A DNA stretch of 64,000 nucleotides. It comes from Aquisalimonas lutea (lineage in GTDB: Bacteria > Pseudomonadota > Gammaproteobacteria > Nitrococcales > Aquisalimonadaceae). Shown here one piece after another: positions 1 to 8,902 of this stretch (its first letter is position 1; each line of letters begins with the position of its first letter). The notes under the pieces are model-generated. The model was given only the letters and a program-made list of their open reading frames with translations, searched no databases and was not told the origin of the DNA. A program made the translations under genes and the position numbers. The stretch lies in NCBI RefSeq assembly GCF_030409225.1, contig NZ_JAUFPK010000001.1:163230-227229 (forward strand), written 5' to 3'.

Positions 1-340
1 CCGGATCGCCCTCCACCGGCGACGTATCGATCTGCACCCGGCCGCCCACCGCATAGGCGCGACCGTCCGGGCCGAACGTCAGGGTATAGGCCGGCGTGCC
101 GGCATGGGGCCCACCGACGCTGGCATGCGCCTGCTCATGGGCCCGCACTTCCCGGTCCCGCGCGCGGAGCTCGCGGACGACCGAGCCGTTGTCAGCATCC
201 GCGGCCCGGGCACGACGCGGATTCGCCGCCTTCGCCGACGGCCAGCTGGAACCATCATTCCGGACCGGTCCGGTCTCCACGACGCACCTCGGGCACGGAC
301 TGCGGGGAAAGGGCATCCAGGGACGGAGCCCGCTGTACAT
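1..340 (-). CDS. SprA-like putative metalloprotease, partial (3' end beyond the window)
   Basis: Only the N-terminal part, about 113 codons, is inside the window; the frame is open to base 1. After a low-complexity, basic N-terminus the reading is [20 protein letters not shown] and then a stretch containing [20 protein letters not shown]. This matches the family of putative zinc metalloproteases annotated as SprA-related or CJM1_0395-like. Its signature is an HExxH-type helix (here HEQAH) followed by a G-x-x-Y-A-V-G-G stretch. ATG codons at 340 and 316 are both possible; neither has a strong ribosome binding site. The gene is divergent from ilvD. Substrate and role are unknown for the family. 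The family call is fairly sure; the start is not. Confidence 0.7.
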   Translation of the reverse strand, partial: MYSGLRPWMPFPRSPCPRCVVETGPVRNDGSSWPSAKAANPRRARAADADNGSVVRELRARDREVRAHEQAHASVGGPHAGTPAYTLTFGPDGRAYAVGGRVQIDTSPVEGDP

Positions 341-451
341 GGTAGTTACCAGATCCTCGCGGCGCGTGCAATCACCCCATGCGACCCGGCAGCGCTGCTA
401 CAATACGCCCCTGTCTCGCAACGAGCGCAACAATACGACGGAGAAGCGGAG

Positions 452-2140
452 ATGGCGGATAACAGGCGGAGCAAGGCGGTCACCCAGGGGTTCCAGCGGG
501 CACCCAACCGGGCCATGCTGCGGGCGGTCGGCTTCCGGGACGGGGACTTCGACAAGCCCATCGTCGGTGTAGGCAATGCGCACAGCACCATCACGCCCTG
601 CAATGTCGGCATCGGCGCCCTGGCCGAGCGCGCCGAGGAGGCGCTGCGCAACGCCGGCGCCATGCCCCAGAAGTTCGGCACCATCACCATCTCCGACGGC
701 ATCTCCATGGGCACCGAGGGCATGAAGTACTCCCTGGTCTCCCGGGAGGTCATCGCCGACTCCATCGAGACGGTGGTCCAGGGGCAGAGCATGGACGGCA
801 TCCTGGCCACCGGCGGCTGCGACAAGAACATGCCCGGCGCCATGATCGCGCTGGCGCGCCTCGACGTGCCCGGCATCTTCGTCTACGGCGGCACCATCAA
901 GCCCGGCCACTACAAGGGCCAGGACCTCACCATCGTCAGCGCCTTCGAGGCGGTGGGCCAGTACTCCGCCGGCAACCTCAGCGACGAGGACCTGGCCGGC
1001 GTGGAGAAGAACGCCTGCCCCGGGGCCGGCTCCTGCGGGGGCATGTTCACCGCCAACACCATGTCCAGCGCTTTCGAGGCCATGGGCATGAGCCTCATGG
1101 GCTCCTCCACCCAGTCCGCCGAGGACAAGGAAAAGGGCGATTCCGCCGCCCGCTCCGCCGAGGTCCTGCTGGAAGCCGTCAAGGCGGATCGGCGGCCGCG
1201 GCAGATCATGACCCGCCACGCCTTCGAGAACGCCTTCGCGGTGGTGATGGCCCTGGGCGGCTCCACCAATGCCGTGCTGCACCTGCTGGCCATCGCCAAC
1301 GCCGCCGAGGTGGAGTTCTCCATCGACGACGTCGAGGCCATCCGCCGCAGGGTGCCGGTGCTGTGCGACCTCAAGCCCTCGGGGACCTACGTCACCAGCC
1401 AGTTCCACGCGGTCGGCGGCACGCCGGTGGTCATGAAGATGCTCCTGGAGGCGGGGCTGATCCACGGCGACTGCCTGACCATCACCGGGCAGACCATCCG
1501 CGAGGTCCTGGCGGACATTCCCGCGACGGCGCCGGCCGACCAGGACATCATCCGCTCCATGGAGGAGCCGCTGTACAGGGAAGGCCACCTGGCCGTGCTC
1601 AAGGGCAACCTCGCCGAGGAGGGCGGCGTGGCCAAGATCACCGGCCTCAAGAAGACCAGCATCACCGGGCCGGCCCGCGTGTTCGACTCCGAAGAAGAGT
1701 CCATGGACGCCATCGTGAACAACCGGATCAAGCCGGGCGACGTGCTGGTGATCCGCTACGAGGGCCCCAAGGGCGGCCCGGGCATGCGCGAGATGCTCTC
1801 GCCCACCTCCGCCATCATCGGCGCCGGCCTCGGCGACGACGTGGGCCTGATCACCGACGGCCGCTTCTCCGGCGGCACCTACGGCATGGTGGTCGGGCAC
1901 GTGGCGCCGGAGGCGTACGTCGGCGGCACTATCGGGCTGGTGGAGGAAGGCGACAGCATCACCATCGATGCCGAGCACAATCTTCTCCAGCTCAACGTCT
2001 CCGACGAGGAGATCGCGAAGCGCCGCAAGCGCTGGCAGAAGCCGGAGCCGCGCTACCGCCGGGGCGTCCTGGCCAAGTACGCCAAGCTGGTCTCCTCCGC
2101 CAGCTACGGTGCGGTCACCGACCGCGATCTCGACCTCTAG
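452..2140 (+). CDS. ilvD: Dihydroxy-acid dehydratase
   Basis: IlvD removes water from 2,3-dihydroxy-isovalerate and 2,3-dihydroxy-3-methylvalerate to give the keto acids of valine and isoleucine synthesis. The 562-residue product has the Fe-S and substrate motifs of the family: [11 protein letters not shown] near residue 45, GGCDKNMPG near 115, [16 protein letters not shown] near 190, and the C-terminal [19 protein letters not shown]. The length fits the shorter IlvD subgroup (about 560 residues). The open frame extends upstream to about 104, but similarity begins at MADNRRSK, so the ATG at 452 behind GGAGAAGCGGAG was chosen. A TACAAT hexamer at 399-404 is a possible -10 box. No other branched-chain gene is adjacent. 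Confidence 0.96.
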   Translation: MADNRRSKAVTQGFQRAPNRAMLRAVGFRDGDFDKPIVGVGNAHSTITPCNVGIGALAERAEEALRNAGAMPQKFGTITISDGISMGTEGMKYSLVSREVIADSIETVVQGQSMDGILATGGCDKNMPGAMIALARLDVPGIFVYGGTIKPGHYKGQDLTIVSAFEAVGQYSAGNLSDEDLAGVEKNACPGAGSCGGMFTANTMSSAFEAMGMSLMGSSTQSAEDKEKGDSAARSAEVLLEAVKADRRPRQIMTRHAFENAFAVVMALGGSTNAVLHLLAIANAAEVEFSIDDVEAIRRRVPVLCDLKPSGTYVTSQFHAVGGTPVVMKMLLEAGLIHGDCLTITGQTIREVLADIPATAPADQDIIRSMEEPLYREGHLAVLKGNLAEEGGVAKITGLKKTSITGPARVFDSEEESMDAIVNNRIKPGDVLVIRYEGPKGGPGMREMLSPTSAIIGAGLGDDVGLITDGRFSGGTYGMVVGHVAPEAYVGGTIGLVEEGDSITIDAEHNLLQLNVSDEEIAKRRKRWQKPEPRYRRGVLAKYAKLVSSASYGAVTDRDLDL

Positions 2141-2149
2141 GCCGAGCCC

Positions 2150-2416
2150 TCAGCCGCCGGCCTGCTGGAGCTTGCGATAGCCGGCCTCGGTGACCAGAAC
2201 CACGTTCACCGAGGCCGGGTAGATCAGCCCCTGTTCCCGCCACGCGGCGATGGCGTCCGCATGCTCCTCCGCGGGCAGATAGAAGAAGTCGACGCCTTCC
2301 TCCAGGTCCACGCAACGCTTGAACAGCCGGAACGTGGTGCCCTTGGCCAGCCCGTTGAGCTCGTCCAGCTGCCGGAAGCTCAGGGTGTTGTGGCCCTGGT
2401 ACTCGATGAACCGCAT
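2150..2416 (-). CDS. Small conserved-looking protein of unknown function (88 aa)
   Basis: I do not recognise this protein. It begins MRFIEYQGHNTLSFRQLDEL and reads as a soluble mixed alpha/beta polypeptide with no signal peptide or membrane segment. A possible helix-turn-helix-like stretch (SFRQLDELNGLAKGTTFRLF) lies near residues 13-32, and the C-terminus TEAGYRKLQQAGG would suit a DNA-binding or adaptor protein; this is only an impression. A good ribosome binding site, AAGGGAG, lies 6 bases before the ATG, and codon use matches the neighbours, which supports a real gene. It converges on ilvD with a 9-bp gap. Its 5' side faces repeat copy A. Confidence 0.65.
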   Translation of the reverse strand: MRFIEYQGHNTLSFRQLDELNGLAKGTTFRLFKRCVDLEEGVDFFYLPAEEHADAIAAWREQGLIYPASVNVVLVTEAGYRKLQQAGG

Positions 2417-2530
2417 TGCCGCTCCCTTGTGGGCCGACGAAAGCGCCCGCCCGATGATGCCCTACCATCGACAGGATACGTGATACGAATCCCGGGTCCC
2501 GGATTGGGATGTTCGGTCACGACGGGAGGT

Positions 2531-2782
2531 GGCCGGGTCGCCTGGGGTGGCGGAGAGGAACATCGGTATGGGCGACTTTGCGCAGCGCCGGAGCGCAGGC
2601 CGTCCGGCCCCGAAGGGGGGCAGCGGCAGGGATGCCGCCACCGGCTGTCAGCACAGGGATGTGCTGTCAGCCGGCCAGGCCGGAGCGGAGGATAGGCCCC
2701 TGCTTCCACCGAAGCGGGGGCCGTAAGCGGAGCTCCGGAGCCCATACCGATGTTCCTCTCCGCCACCCCAGGCGACCCTGCC
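2531..2782. repeat. Structured intergenic element, family 1, copy A
   Basis: A 166-bp core (2574-2739) is enclosed by inverted arms at 2531-2573 and 2740-2782 that match at 42 of 43 positions. The core is about 90 percent identical by eye to the cores at 21162-21325, 36568-36732 (reverse) and 50725-50885 (reverse), whereas the arms are specific to this copy. The core contains successive hairpins, including GCCGCCACC- and GCTGTCAGC-type stems around GGGATG turns, and a GGCCCCTGCTTC stem near its 3' end. It lies between the small gene at 2150 and the tRNA-Gln terminator. The core has no credible reading frame. Ten bases just upstream (TTCGGTCACG, near 2513) resemble the family-2 repeat. Confidence 0.88.
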
Positions 2783-2815
2783 AGACCAACCAGCGAGCCG
2801 TCGGTATCCACCAAC

Positions 2816-2844
2816 AAAAAAAGGGCCCCTGACGGGGCCCTTTT
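2816..2844 (-). terminator. Rho-independent terminator of the rplM-rpsI-tRNA-Gln transcript
   Basis: A 7-bp G+C stem (GGGCCCC at 2823-2829 with GGGGCCC at 2834-2840) has a four-base loop. On the minus strand it is followed by a run of seven T residues (A at 2816-2822 on the plus strand). On the plus strand it is followed by four T residues (2841-2844), so it could also work weakly in the other direction. It lies 6 bases beyond the tRNA 3' end. Confidence 0.85.
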
Positions 2845-2849
2845 CCTGT

Positions 2850-2923
2850 TGGCTGGGGGACCAGGATTCGAACCTGGGTTGACGGAGTCAGAGTCCGTAG
2901 TCCTACCGCTAGACGATCCCCCA
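2850..2923 (-). tRNA. tRNA-Gln (anticodon CTG)
   Basis: The 74-nt sequence read on the minus strand folds as a cloverleaf. The acceptor stem is TGGGGGA with TCCCCCA, the D arm contains CTAGCGGTAGGA, the anticodon stem is ACGGA/TCCGT with loop CTCTGAC (anticodon CTG, reading CAG), and the T arm contains GGTTCGAATCC. The terminal CCA is encoded. It follows rpsI by 16 bp and is probably processed from the same transcript, since the terminator lies just beyond it. Confidence 0.96.
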
Positions 2924-2939
2924 ATAAACGGGTTGCAGT

Positions 2940-3332
2940 TTAGCGCTTGCTGTACTGCGTGGCGCGACGCGCCTTGTGCAGGCCGATCTTCTTGCGCTCG
3001 ACCATGCGGCTGTCACGCGTGACGAAGCCGGCACGGCGCAACGGCGCGCGCAGCTCTTCGTCGTAGTTGATCAGCGCCCGGGTCAGGCCATGGCGAACAG
3101 CGCCTGCCTGCCCGCTGCCACCGCCGCCTGCGACGGTAACATTGACGTCGAACTTGTCCAAGGCGTCCACCAGCTCCAGGGGCTGGCGCACCACCATCTG
3201 CGCCGTCTCGCGCCCGAAGTAGTCCTCCAGCGAACGCCCGTTGACGCGAATGTCGCCGTTACCGCGGCGCAGGAACACGCGCGCCCGGGATGTCTTGCGG
3301 CGACCGGTACCGTAGTACTGCTCTTGTGCCAT
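2940..3332 (-). CDS. rpsI: 30S ribosomal protein uS9
   Basis: This 130-residue protein of the small subunit head has the standard family pattern. It starts [20 protein letters not shown], has the glycine-rich [14 protein letters not shown] segment near residues 70-85, and ends in the basic tail [11 protein letters not shown] that reaches toward P-site tRNA. It lies 35 bp downstream of rplM in the usual two-gene operon. In many relatives the petABC genes follow rpsI; here a tRNA-Gln and a terminator follow instead. Confidence 0.97.
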   Translation of the reverse strand: MAQEQYYGTGRRKTSRARVFLRRGNGDIRVNGRSLEDYFGRETAQMVVRQPLELVDALDKFDVNVTVAGGGGSGQAGAVRHGLTRALINYDEELRAPLRRAGFVTRDSRMVERKKIGLHKARRATQYSKR

Positions 3333-3367
3333 TGCTGCTTCCGTCCGATCGTTGGTCCGCGGGCTCC

Positions 3368-3796
3368 TCAGAGCTCCAGCGGCTTGGGCTGCTGCGCGTG
3401 GTGCCGGTGCTCGGCGCCGGCGTACACCTTGAGCTTCTTTGCCATGGCACGGCCGAGCCGGTTGCGCGGCAACATGCCCTTGACCGCCAGCTCCACGACG
3501 GACTCCGGCTTCTCGGCGTGCTGCTTGGCGAACGTGGTGCTCCGCAGATGCCCCGGAAAACCGGTATGCCGGTAGTACATCTTGTCCGTCGACTTGTTGC
3601 CGGTGACCTTCACCTTGTCGGCGTTGATCACCACGATGTAGTCGCCCGTGTCCACGTGCGGCGTATATTCCGGCTTGTGCTTGCCGCGCAGGCGCCGCGC
3701 CACTTCGGTGGCCAGGCGGCCGAGGGTCTGGCCGTCGCCGTCCACGACGAACCAGTCGCGTTCTACTTCGGCCGGTTTCGCGCTAAAGGTCTTCAT
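3368..3796 (-). CDS. rplM: 50S ribosomal protein uL13
   Basis: This 142-residue protein is an early-assembly component of the large subunit. The family core is intact: [20 protein letters not shown], then [18 protein letters not shown], then [11 protein letters not shown], and the [19 protein letters not shown] segment. A GTG two codons upstream (3802) is in frame, but GGAG lies about 9 bases before the ATG at 3796 and only 3 before the GTG, so the ATG was chosen. This also matches the usual MKTFSAKP N-terminus. A promoter is visible at 3841-3869. Confidence 0.97.
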   Translation of the reverse strand: MKTFSAKPAEVERDWFVVDGDGQTLGRLATEVARRLRGKHKPEYTPHVDTGDYIVVINADKVKVTGNKSTDKMYYRHTGFPGHLRSTTFAKQHAEKPESVVELAVKGMLPRNRLGRAMAKKLKVYAGAEHRHHAQQPKPLEL

Positions 3797-3840
3797 GCAC
3801 ACTCACTCCGAGCGCCGTCGTCCTGTTCAGAAGGCCGCAG

Positions 3841-3869
3841 ATAGTAACCAAAAGCCTGCGCCGGTTCAA
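3841..3869 (-). promoter_or_regulatory. Candidate sigma-70 promoter of rplM-rpsI
   Basis: On the minus strand TTGAAC (3864-3869) and TACTAT (3841-3846) are separated by exactly 17 bp. The -10 box ends 44 bases before the rplM ATG. Each hexamer matches consensus at four positions; the spacing and position make it credible. Confidence 0.55.
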
Positions 3870-3911
3870 GCCACGCGTATCCGGGCGGCAACGCGGCGAC
3901 CGCAGCGCGTG

Positions 3912-4229
3912 CTACTGATCGGCCAGCTGCAGCCGTGCTACCGGATCACCGCCGCACAGGTGGCGCTCCACGATCTCGTCGAGATCCTGGTGGCTGCGGA
4001 ACGTATACCAGATCGCCTCCGGGTAGACCACCAGCACGGGACCGTCGCCGCAGCGGCCCAGGCAGCCGGCGGTGCTGACGCGTACGCCGCCGCGGCCGCG
4101 CAGCCCCAGCGCCCGCATCCGGTCCTTGAGGTACGCACCGGCATCGTCCCCGCCGGTGGCGGCGCAGCAGGTGCGGCCGCCGTCGCGCTGGTTGGTGCAC
4201 ACGAACACGTGCCGACGGTAGTATCCCAC
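3912..4229 (-). CDS. Thioredoxin-like [2Fe-2S] ferredoxin
   Basis: A 105-residue protein of the shethna-type, thioredoxin-fold ferredoxin family. Cysteines sit at positions 11, 21, 22, 56 and 60. C11 (in the opening VFVCTNQR), C21 or C22, C56 and C60 (GCLGRCGDGP) are the expected cluster ligands. The C-terminal half keeps the VVYPEAIWY segment typical of these proteins. The role is presumed to be electron transfer or cofactor maturation in the cytoplasm; the partner is unknown. It shares orientation with speD, with a 13-bp gap, and may be cotranscribed with it. Family call is firm, physiological role is not. Confidence 0.88.
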   Translation of the reverse strand: MGYYRRHVFVCTNQRDGGRTCCAATGGDDAGAYLKDRMRALGLRGRGGVRVSTAGCLGRCGDGPVLVVYPEAIWYTFRSHQDLDEIVERHLCGGDPVARLQLADQ

Positions 4230-4242
4230 GCTGCCGCGCCCC

Positions 4243-5091
4243 CTACCGGAATTCCAGGCCGAGCGAGACCTCCTGGCCCGGCTGCAGGTTGCGGCCGTAG
4301 AAGATCTCCGCCATCTCGCGGCGCAGCTGCATGCGGATCTGCTGCTTGTCCTCCTCGGAGAAGTCCGCCGCCGACTCTCCGAAGAGATAGTTCGACAGCT
4401 TGGGCTCCTTGAGCAGCATCTTCGTGTGGAACATGTGCTCCTGATAGACGTTGACGTCGATCAGGTGGTACTGCTCCTTGGTGTCGTCCGACAGATAGTT
4501 CTGGATCGAGTTGATCTCGTGGTCGATGAAGTGCTTGTGCCCCTCCACGTCCCGGGTGAACCCGCGCACCCGGTAGTCCATGGTGACGATGTCCGAGTCG
4601 AACGAGTGGATCAGGAAGTTCAGCGCCTTCAGCGGCGAGATCACCCCGCAGGTGGACACGTCGATGTCCGCGCGGAAGGTGCTGATGCCGTGATCCGGGT
4701 GGGTCTCCGGATACGTATGCACCGTGATATGGCTCTTGTCCAGGTGCGCCAGCACCGTATCCGGCAGCGGACCGGGGGCGGCGCTGCCGATCTCGGCGCC
4801 CTCCACCTCCTCTTCCTCGGAGATGAGCAGCGTCACGCTCGCCCCCTGGGGCTCGTAGTCCTGGCGGGCGATATTGAGGATGTTCGCGCCGATGATATTG
4901 GCCACCTGCGTGAGGATCTGCGTGAGCCGCTCGGCGTTGTACACTTCATCGATGTACTCAATATAGCGCTGCCGCTGCGCCGCGTCGCGCGCGTAGCAGA
5001 TGTCGTAGATATTGAAGCTCAGCGACTTCGTGAGGTTGTTGAACCCGTGAAGCCTCAGCCCCTCTGACTGGACCAATCGCCCGTCCTCCAT
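4243..5091 (-). CDS. speD: S-adenosylmethionine decarboxylase proenzyme (class 1A)
   Basis: SpeD makes decarboxylated S-adenosylmethionine, the aminopropyl donor for spermidine synthesis. The proenzyme cleaves itself to create a pyruvoyl cofactor. The cleavage site is visible as [16 protein letters not shown] around residue 115, with cleavage between K and S. The 282-residue length and the opening [21 protein letters not shown] match the large single-gene class found in E. coli and Pseudomonas rather than the short Thermotoga-type class. No speE lies in this window. Confidence 0.95.
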   Translation of the reverse strand: MEDGRLVQSEGLRLHGFNNLTKSLSFNIYDICYARDAAQRQRYIEYIDEVYNAERLTQILTQVANIIGANILNIARQDYEPQGASVTLLISEEEEVEGAEIGSAAPGPLPDTVLAHLDKSHITVHTYPETHPDHGISTFRADIDVSTCGVISPLKALNFLIHSFDSDIVTMDYRVRGFTRDVEGHKHFIDHEINSIQNYLSDDTKEQYHLIDVNVYQEHMFHTKMLLKEPKLSNYLFGESAADFSEEDKQQIRMQLRREMAEIFYGRNLQPGQEVSLGLEFR

Positions 5092-5139
5092 TCGTCGCCG
5101 GGGAATACCTAACTGCCGCCGCGGGCGGCACCGTCATCG

Positions 5140-5556
5140 TCAGTCAGTCACGACCTCGTAGTCGTGGGTGAGTTCCGCCACCTGCGCAAGCATGATGGAC
5201 GCCGAGCAGTACTTCTCGGCGGAGAGCTCGACGGCGCGGCGCACCGGGGCGTCGCGGAGCCCGTCGCCGCTGACCCGGTAGTGCATGTGGATGCGGGTGA
5301 ACACCTTGGGGTCGCTGGCCGCCCGCTCGGCCTCCACGTGGACCGTACAGTCCGTAACGGGATGGCGCCCGCGCCGCAGGATATGGACCACGTCGAATGC
5401 CGTGCAGCCCCCGAGGCCCAGGAGCAGCATCTCCATGGGACGCACGCCGCTGTCCTGCCCCCCGAACTCCGGGGGACCGTCCATACGCACGGTATGACCG
5501 CTCGCTGCGGTTCCCTCGAAGGCGGCCTCACCGACCCATTTCACCGTCGCCTGCAT
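5140..5556 (-). CDS. OsmC family peroxiredoxin-like protein (YhfA type)
   Basis: This 138-residue OsmC-fold protein carries the two family cysteines, one in the helix LLGLGGCTAFDVVHILRR (near residue 51) and one in SAEKYCSASIML (near 117). OsmC and Ohr relatives reduce organic hydroperoxides; the YhfA subgroup has no firmly assigned substrate. It is divergent from crp, and in many gammaproteobacteria a YhfA-type gene sits beside crp. A good ribosome binding site (GAGGAGCTGGCC) precedes the ATG. A strong -10 promoter is upstream. Confidence 0.88.
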   Translation of the reverse strand: MQATVKWVGEAAFEGTAASGHTVRMDGPPEFGGQDSGVRPMEMLLLGLGGCTAFDVVHILRRGRHPVTDCTVHVEAERAASDPKVFTRIHMHYRVSGDGLRDAPVRRAVELSAEKYCSASIMLAQVAELTHDYEVVTD

Positions 5557-5597
5557 GGCCAGCTCCTCGTTTTGGGTCCCGCACGCGTAACCGCGGC

Positions 5598-5626
5598 ATT
5601 ATAGACACTTGGCGGAAACGGGTAAA
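5598..5626 (-). promoter_or_regulatory. Candidate sigma-70 promoter of the osmC-like gene
   Basis: On the minus strand a perfect TATAAT (5598-5603) is preceded by TTTACC (5621-5626) with a 17-bp spacer. It lies in the 255-bp gap between the divergent osmC-like gene and crp. The rest of that gap (5627-5811) shows no promoter I can defend for crp. Confidence 0.55.
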
Positions 5627-5811
5627 ATCGGCGCGGCTGCGTGGCGGATGCAGAATCCGTGGATGACGCTACCGGCAAACATGCGCCGTGCAATCCGTGT
5701 CGCAACCCCGGCAAATTCGGCTACCATGAGGGACATCATGCCGTTTACTCCCGCGCGGGCACACGGGAACTGCAACGGCGGACACGGAAGCAACCGGAAC
5801 AGGGTGGATGC

Positions 5812-6450
5812 ATGACCGTTGCCGAGCCGATGAGAAAAACCAACTGGTCCATCGACAACCTCCTGCGCCATTGCCATCGGCGCCGCTACCCCAGCAAGAC
5901 CGGCATCATCTACGCGGGTGACCCGCCGGACGCGCTGTACTACATCACCGAAGGCTCGGTGAGCGTGGTCATCGAGGACGAGAACGGCCACGAGATCGTG
6001 CTCGCCTACCTCAACGCCGGGGATTTCTTCGGCGAGCTGGGCCTGTTCGGCCAGGAATCCACGCGCAGCGCCTGGGTGCGTACGCGTACCTCCTGCGAGG
6101 TGGCGGAGATCAGCTACTCGCGCTTCCACCAGGTGGCGGCCGAGGACCCGGAGATCGTCTTCTACCTGGCCGGCCAGATGGCCGAGCGCCTGCGCAAGAC
6201 CAGCCGCAAGGTCGGCGATCTGGCGTTCCTGGACGTCACCGGCCGGGTGGCCCGGACCCTGCTGGACCTGTGCAAGGAGCCGGACGCCATGACTCACCCG
6301 GACGGCATGCAGATCCGCATCACGCGCCAGGAGCTCGGGCGCATCGTCGGCTGCTCCCGGGAGATGGTCGGGCGCGTCCTCAAGGACCTGGAGGAGCGCG
6401 AGCTGATCTCGGTCTCGGGCAAGACCATGGTGATCTTCAATACCCGCTAG
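5812..6450 (+). CDS. crp: Cyclic-AMP receptor protein, Crp/Vfr type
   Basis: A 212-residue global transcription regulator. The N-terminal cyclic-nucleotide domain has the cAMP pocket GELGLFG plus RSAWVRTRTSCEVAEISY, almost as in E. coli CRP. A long dimer helix follows (around residues 115-140), and a C-terminal winged helix has recognition helix TRQELGRIVGCSREMVGRVL. The ATG at 5812 follows AGGGTGG. Neighbours osmC-like, speD and trpC occur next to crp or vfr in Pseudomonas and Chromatiales genomes. It converges on trpC with a 4-bp overlap of the coding regions. Confidence 0.95.
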   Translation: MTVAEPMRKTNWSIDNLLRHCHRRRYPSKTGIIYAGDPPDALYYITEGSVSVVIEDENGHEIVLAYLNAGDFFGELGLFGQESTRSAWVRTRTSCEVAEISYSRFHQVAAEDPEIVFYLAGQMAERLRKTSRKVGDLAFLDVTGRVARTLLDLCKEPDAMTHPDGMQIRITRQELGRIVGCSREMVGRVLKDLEERELISVSGKTMVIFNTR

Positions 6451-7244
6451 CGGAACAGCGCCCGCAGCTCCGCTCCCGGGTCCGGGGCGCGCATGAAGGC
6501 CTCGCCCACGAGGAATCCGGGAACCCCCTGTTCCAGCATGGACACGACCTCCTCCCGGGTGCTGAAGCCGCTCTCCGTGACCACGAATGCGCCTTCCGGA
6601 ATGCGCTCCAGCAAGCGCAGGGTGGTCCGGAGATCGGTCTCGAACGTGTGCAGGTCCCGGTTGTTGATGCCGATCAGCTCCGGGTTCAGGGCCAGCGCCC
6701 GGTCCAGCTCGGCGTCGTCGTGGACCTCCACCAGCACGTCCATGCCCAGGCTGCGGGCCAGCCGGTAGAGCTCTTCCATGCGCTCGTCAGCGAGAGCCGC
6801 CGCGATCAGCAGGATGCAGTCCGCGCCCAGCACCCGCGACTCCCAGATCTGGAACGGATCGATGATGAAGTCCTTGCGCAGCACGGGCAGATCACAGGCG
6901 CCGCGGGCGGCGCGCAGGTCCAGGTCGTGCCCCTGGAAGAAGTCGCGGTCGGTGAGCACCGACAGGCAGGTCGCCCCGCCGTCGGCATAGCTGCGGGCCA
7001 GGGCCTCGGGATTGAAATCGCTGCGGATGCGTCCCTTGCTGGGCGAGGCCTTCTTGATCTCGGCGATGACCGCCGCCCGCCCGGCATCCCGCTCGGCCCG
7101 CAGGGCCGCGAGAAAGCCCCGGGGCGCCGGGACGGTGCCGGCCTCGTGACGCAGGCTCTCCTGGTGCACGGCCTGGCTGTTGCGGGCGACGTGCTCGGCC
7201 TTGCGCTCGAGGATCTTCTTCAGGATATCCGGGGTATCGGTCAT
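6447..7244 (-). CDS. trpC: Indole-3-glycerol phosphate synthase
   Basis: A 265-residue TIM-barrel enzyme that closes the indole ring from CdRP in tryptophan synthesis. Motifs include [12 protein letters not shown] near residue 60, [25 protein letters not shown] with the catalytic lysine, [13 protein letters not shown], and [11 protein letters not shown]. The start ATG at 7244 overlaps the trpD stop by four bases (ATGA), indicating translational coupling. The enzyme is monofunctional, without a TrpF domain. It is the last gene of the operon. Confidence 0.96.
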   Translation of the reverse strand: MTDTPDILKKILERKAEHVARNSQAVHQESLRHEAGTVPAPRGFLAALRAERDAGRAAVIAEIKKASPSKGRIRSDFNPEALARSYADGGATCLSVLTDRDFFQGHDLDLRAARGACDLPVLRKDFIIDPFQIWESRVLGADCILLIAAALADERMEELYRLARSLGMDVLVEVHDDAELDRALALNPELIGINNRDLHTFETDLRTTLRLLERIPEGAFVVTESGFSTREEVVSMLEQGVPGFLVGEAFMRAPDPGAELRALFR

Positions 7245-8269
7245 GCCCGCGCTCCCAGCTGCCGGGTGAAGTCGACGAACTCCTGCAGCTTCGCTTCCGC
7301 CGCGCCGCTGGAGAGAATCGCGCGGGCCTGCTCCACGCCCTCGGCCACGCTGTCCGCCAGGCGCGCGGCATAGATGGCGGCCCCGGCGTTGAGCGCCACC
7401 AGGTCCGAGGCCGGGCTGGCGTCGCCGGCGAAGACCTCGCGGATGAGGGCGAGGCTCGCCCGGGCGCTGTCCACGCGGATGCTGTCCAGCGGTGCCCGCT
7501 CCATGCCGAAGTCCTCCGGCACGATGGTGTACTCGGTCACCGTGTCCTCGTCCACCTCGGCCACCGAGGTCGGCGCGGCGATGCTGATCTCGTCCAGCCC
7601 GTCCTCGGCATTGACCACCAGGACGCGGTTGCTGCCCAGCTGCAGCAGTACCTCGGCCAGGGGCCGCACCCACTCCCGGGCGTAGACGCCCAGCAGCTGA
7701 TGGGGCGCGCCCGCGGGGTTGGTCAGGGGACCCAGCACGTTGAACAGGGTGCGCACGCCCATTTCCTTGCGCGGCCCCACGGCATGCTTCATGGCCGAGT
7801 GGTGCACCGGCGCGAACAGGAACCCGACGCCGGTCTTGTCGATGCACTCGCCCACCTGCTCGGCGGTGAGCTCCAGGTTGGCGCCGGCGGCCTCCAGCAG
7901 ATCGGCACTGCCGGACGAGCTGGACACCGAGCGGTTGCCGTGCTTCGCCACCCGGCCGCCGGCGGCCGCGACCACGAAGGCCGTGGCCGTGGACACGTTG
8001 AAGGTGCCGGAGGCGTCCCCGCCGGTGCCGCAGGTATCCACCAGGTGCTCGGTGTCCACGTCCACCATGGTGGCCAGCCCGCGCATGACGCCGGCCGCGG
8101 CGGCGATCTCGTCCACGGTCTCGCCCTTCATCCGCAGCCCGATGAGGAAGCCGCCGATCTGGGCCCCCGTGGCCTGGCCGGTCATGACCAGCCGCATGAC
8201 ATCGGTCATCTCGTCGCGGGTCAGGTTCCGGTACTCGGTCACCGCGCGAATGGCTTCTTGCATGTCCAT
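7241..8269 (-). CDS. trpD: Anthranilate phosphoribosyltransferase
   Basis: A 342-residue enzyme that joins anthranilate to PRPP. Family motifs are [17 protein letters not shown] near residue 78, the [19 protein letters not shown] segment, and [34 protein letters not shown] near residues 148-180. Starts at 8269 (MDMQEA) and 8263 are both possible. GAGGAGG is well placed for 8269. It sits between trpG (19-bp gap) and trpC (4-bp overlap). Confidence 0.95.
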   Translation of the reverse strand: MDMQEAIRAVTEYRNLTRDEMTDVMRLVMTGQATGAQIGGFLIGLRMKGETVDEIAAAAGVMRGLATMVDVDTEHLVDTCGTGGDASGTFNVSTATAFVVAAAGGRVAKHGNRSVSSSSGSADLLEAAGANLELTAEQVGECIDKTGVGFLFAPVHHSAMKHAVGPRKEMGVRTLFNVLGPLTNPAGAPHQLLGVYAREWVRPLAEVLLQLGSNRVLVVNAEDGLDEISIAAPTSVAEVDEDTVTEYTIVPEDFGMERAPLDSIRVDSARASLALIREVFAGDASPASDLVALNAGAAIYAARLADSVAEGVEQARAILSSGAAEAKLQEFVDFTRQLGARA

Positions 8270-8288
8270 GTCCGCCCCTCCTCGGGAT

Positions 8289-8891
<603 letters not shown>

Positions 8892-8902
8892 GGCGCTCTC
8901 TC

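Noticed and set aside
398-1978. Long open frame on the minus strand opposite ilvD (about 526 codons)
   Set aside because: It mirrors ilvD in a high-GC third-position background, its translation is His/Gly/Ala/Val-rich without any domain, and ilvD is certain.
2574-2739. Short open frames through the family-1 core on both strands, giving similar peptides at each copy
   Set aside because: The similarity follows the DNA repeat. Changes preserve base pairing and not codons, lengths differ between copies, and starts lie in unrelated arm sequence.
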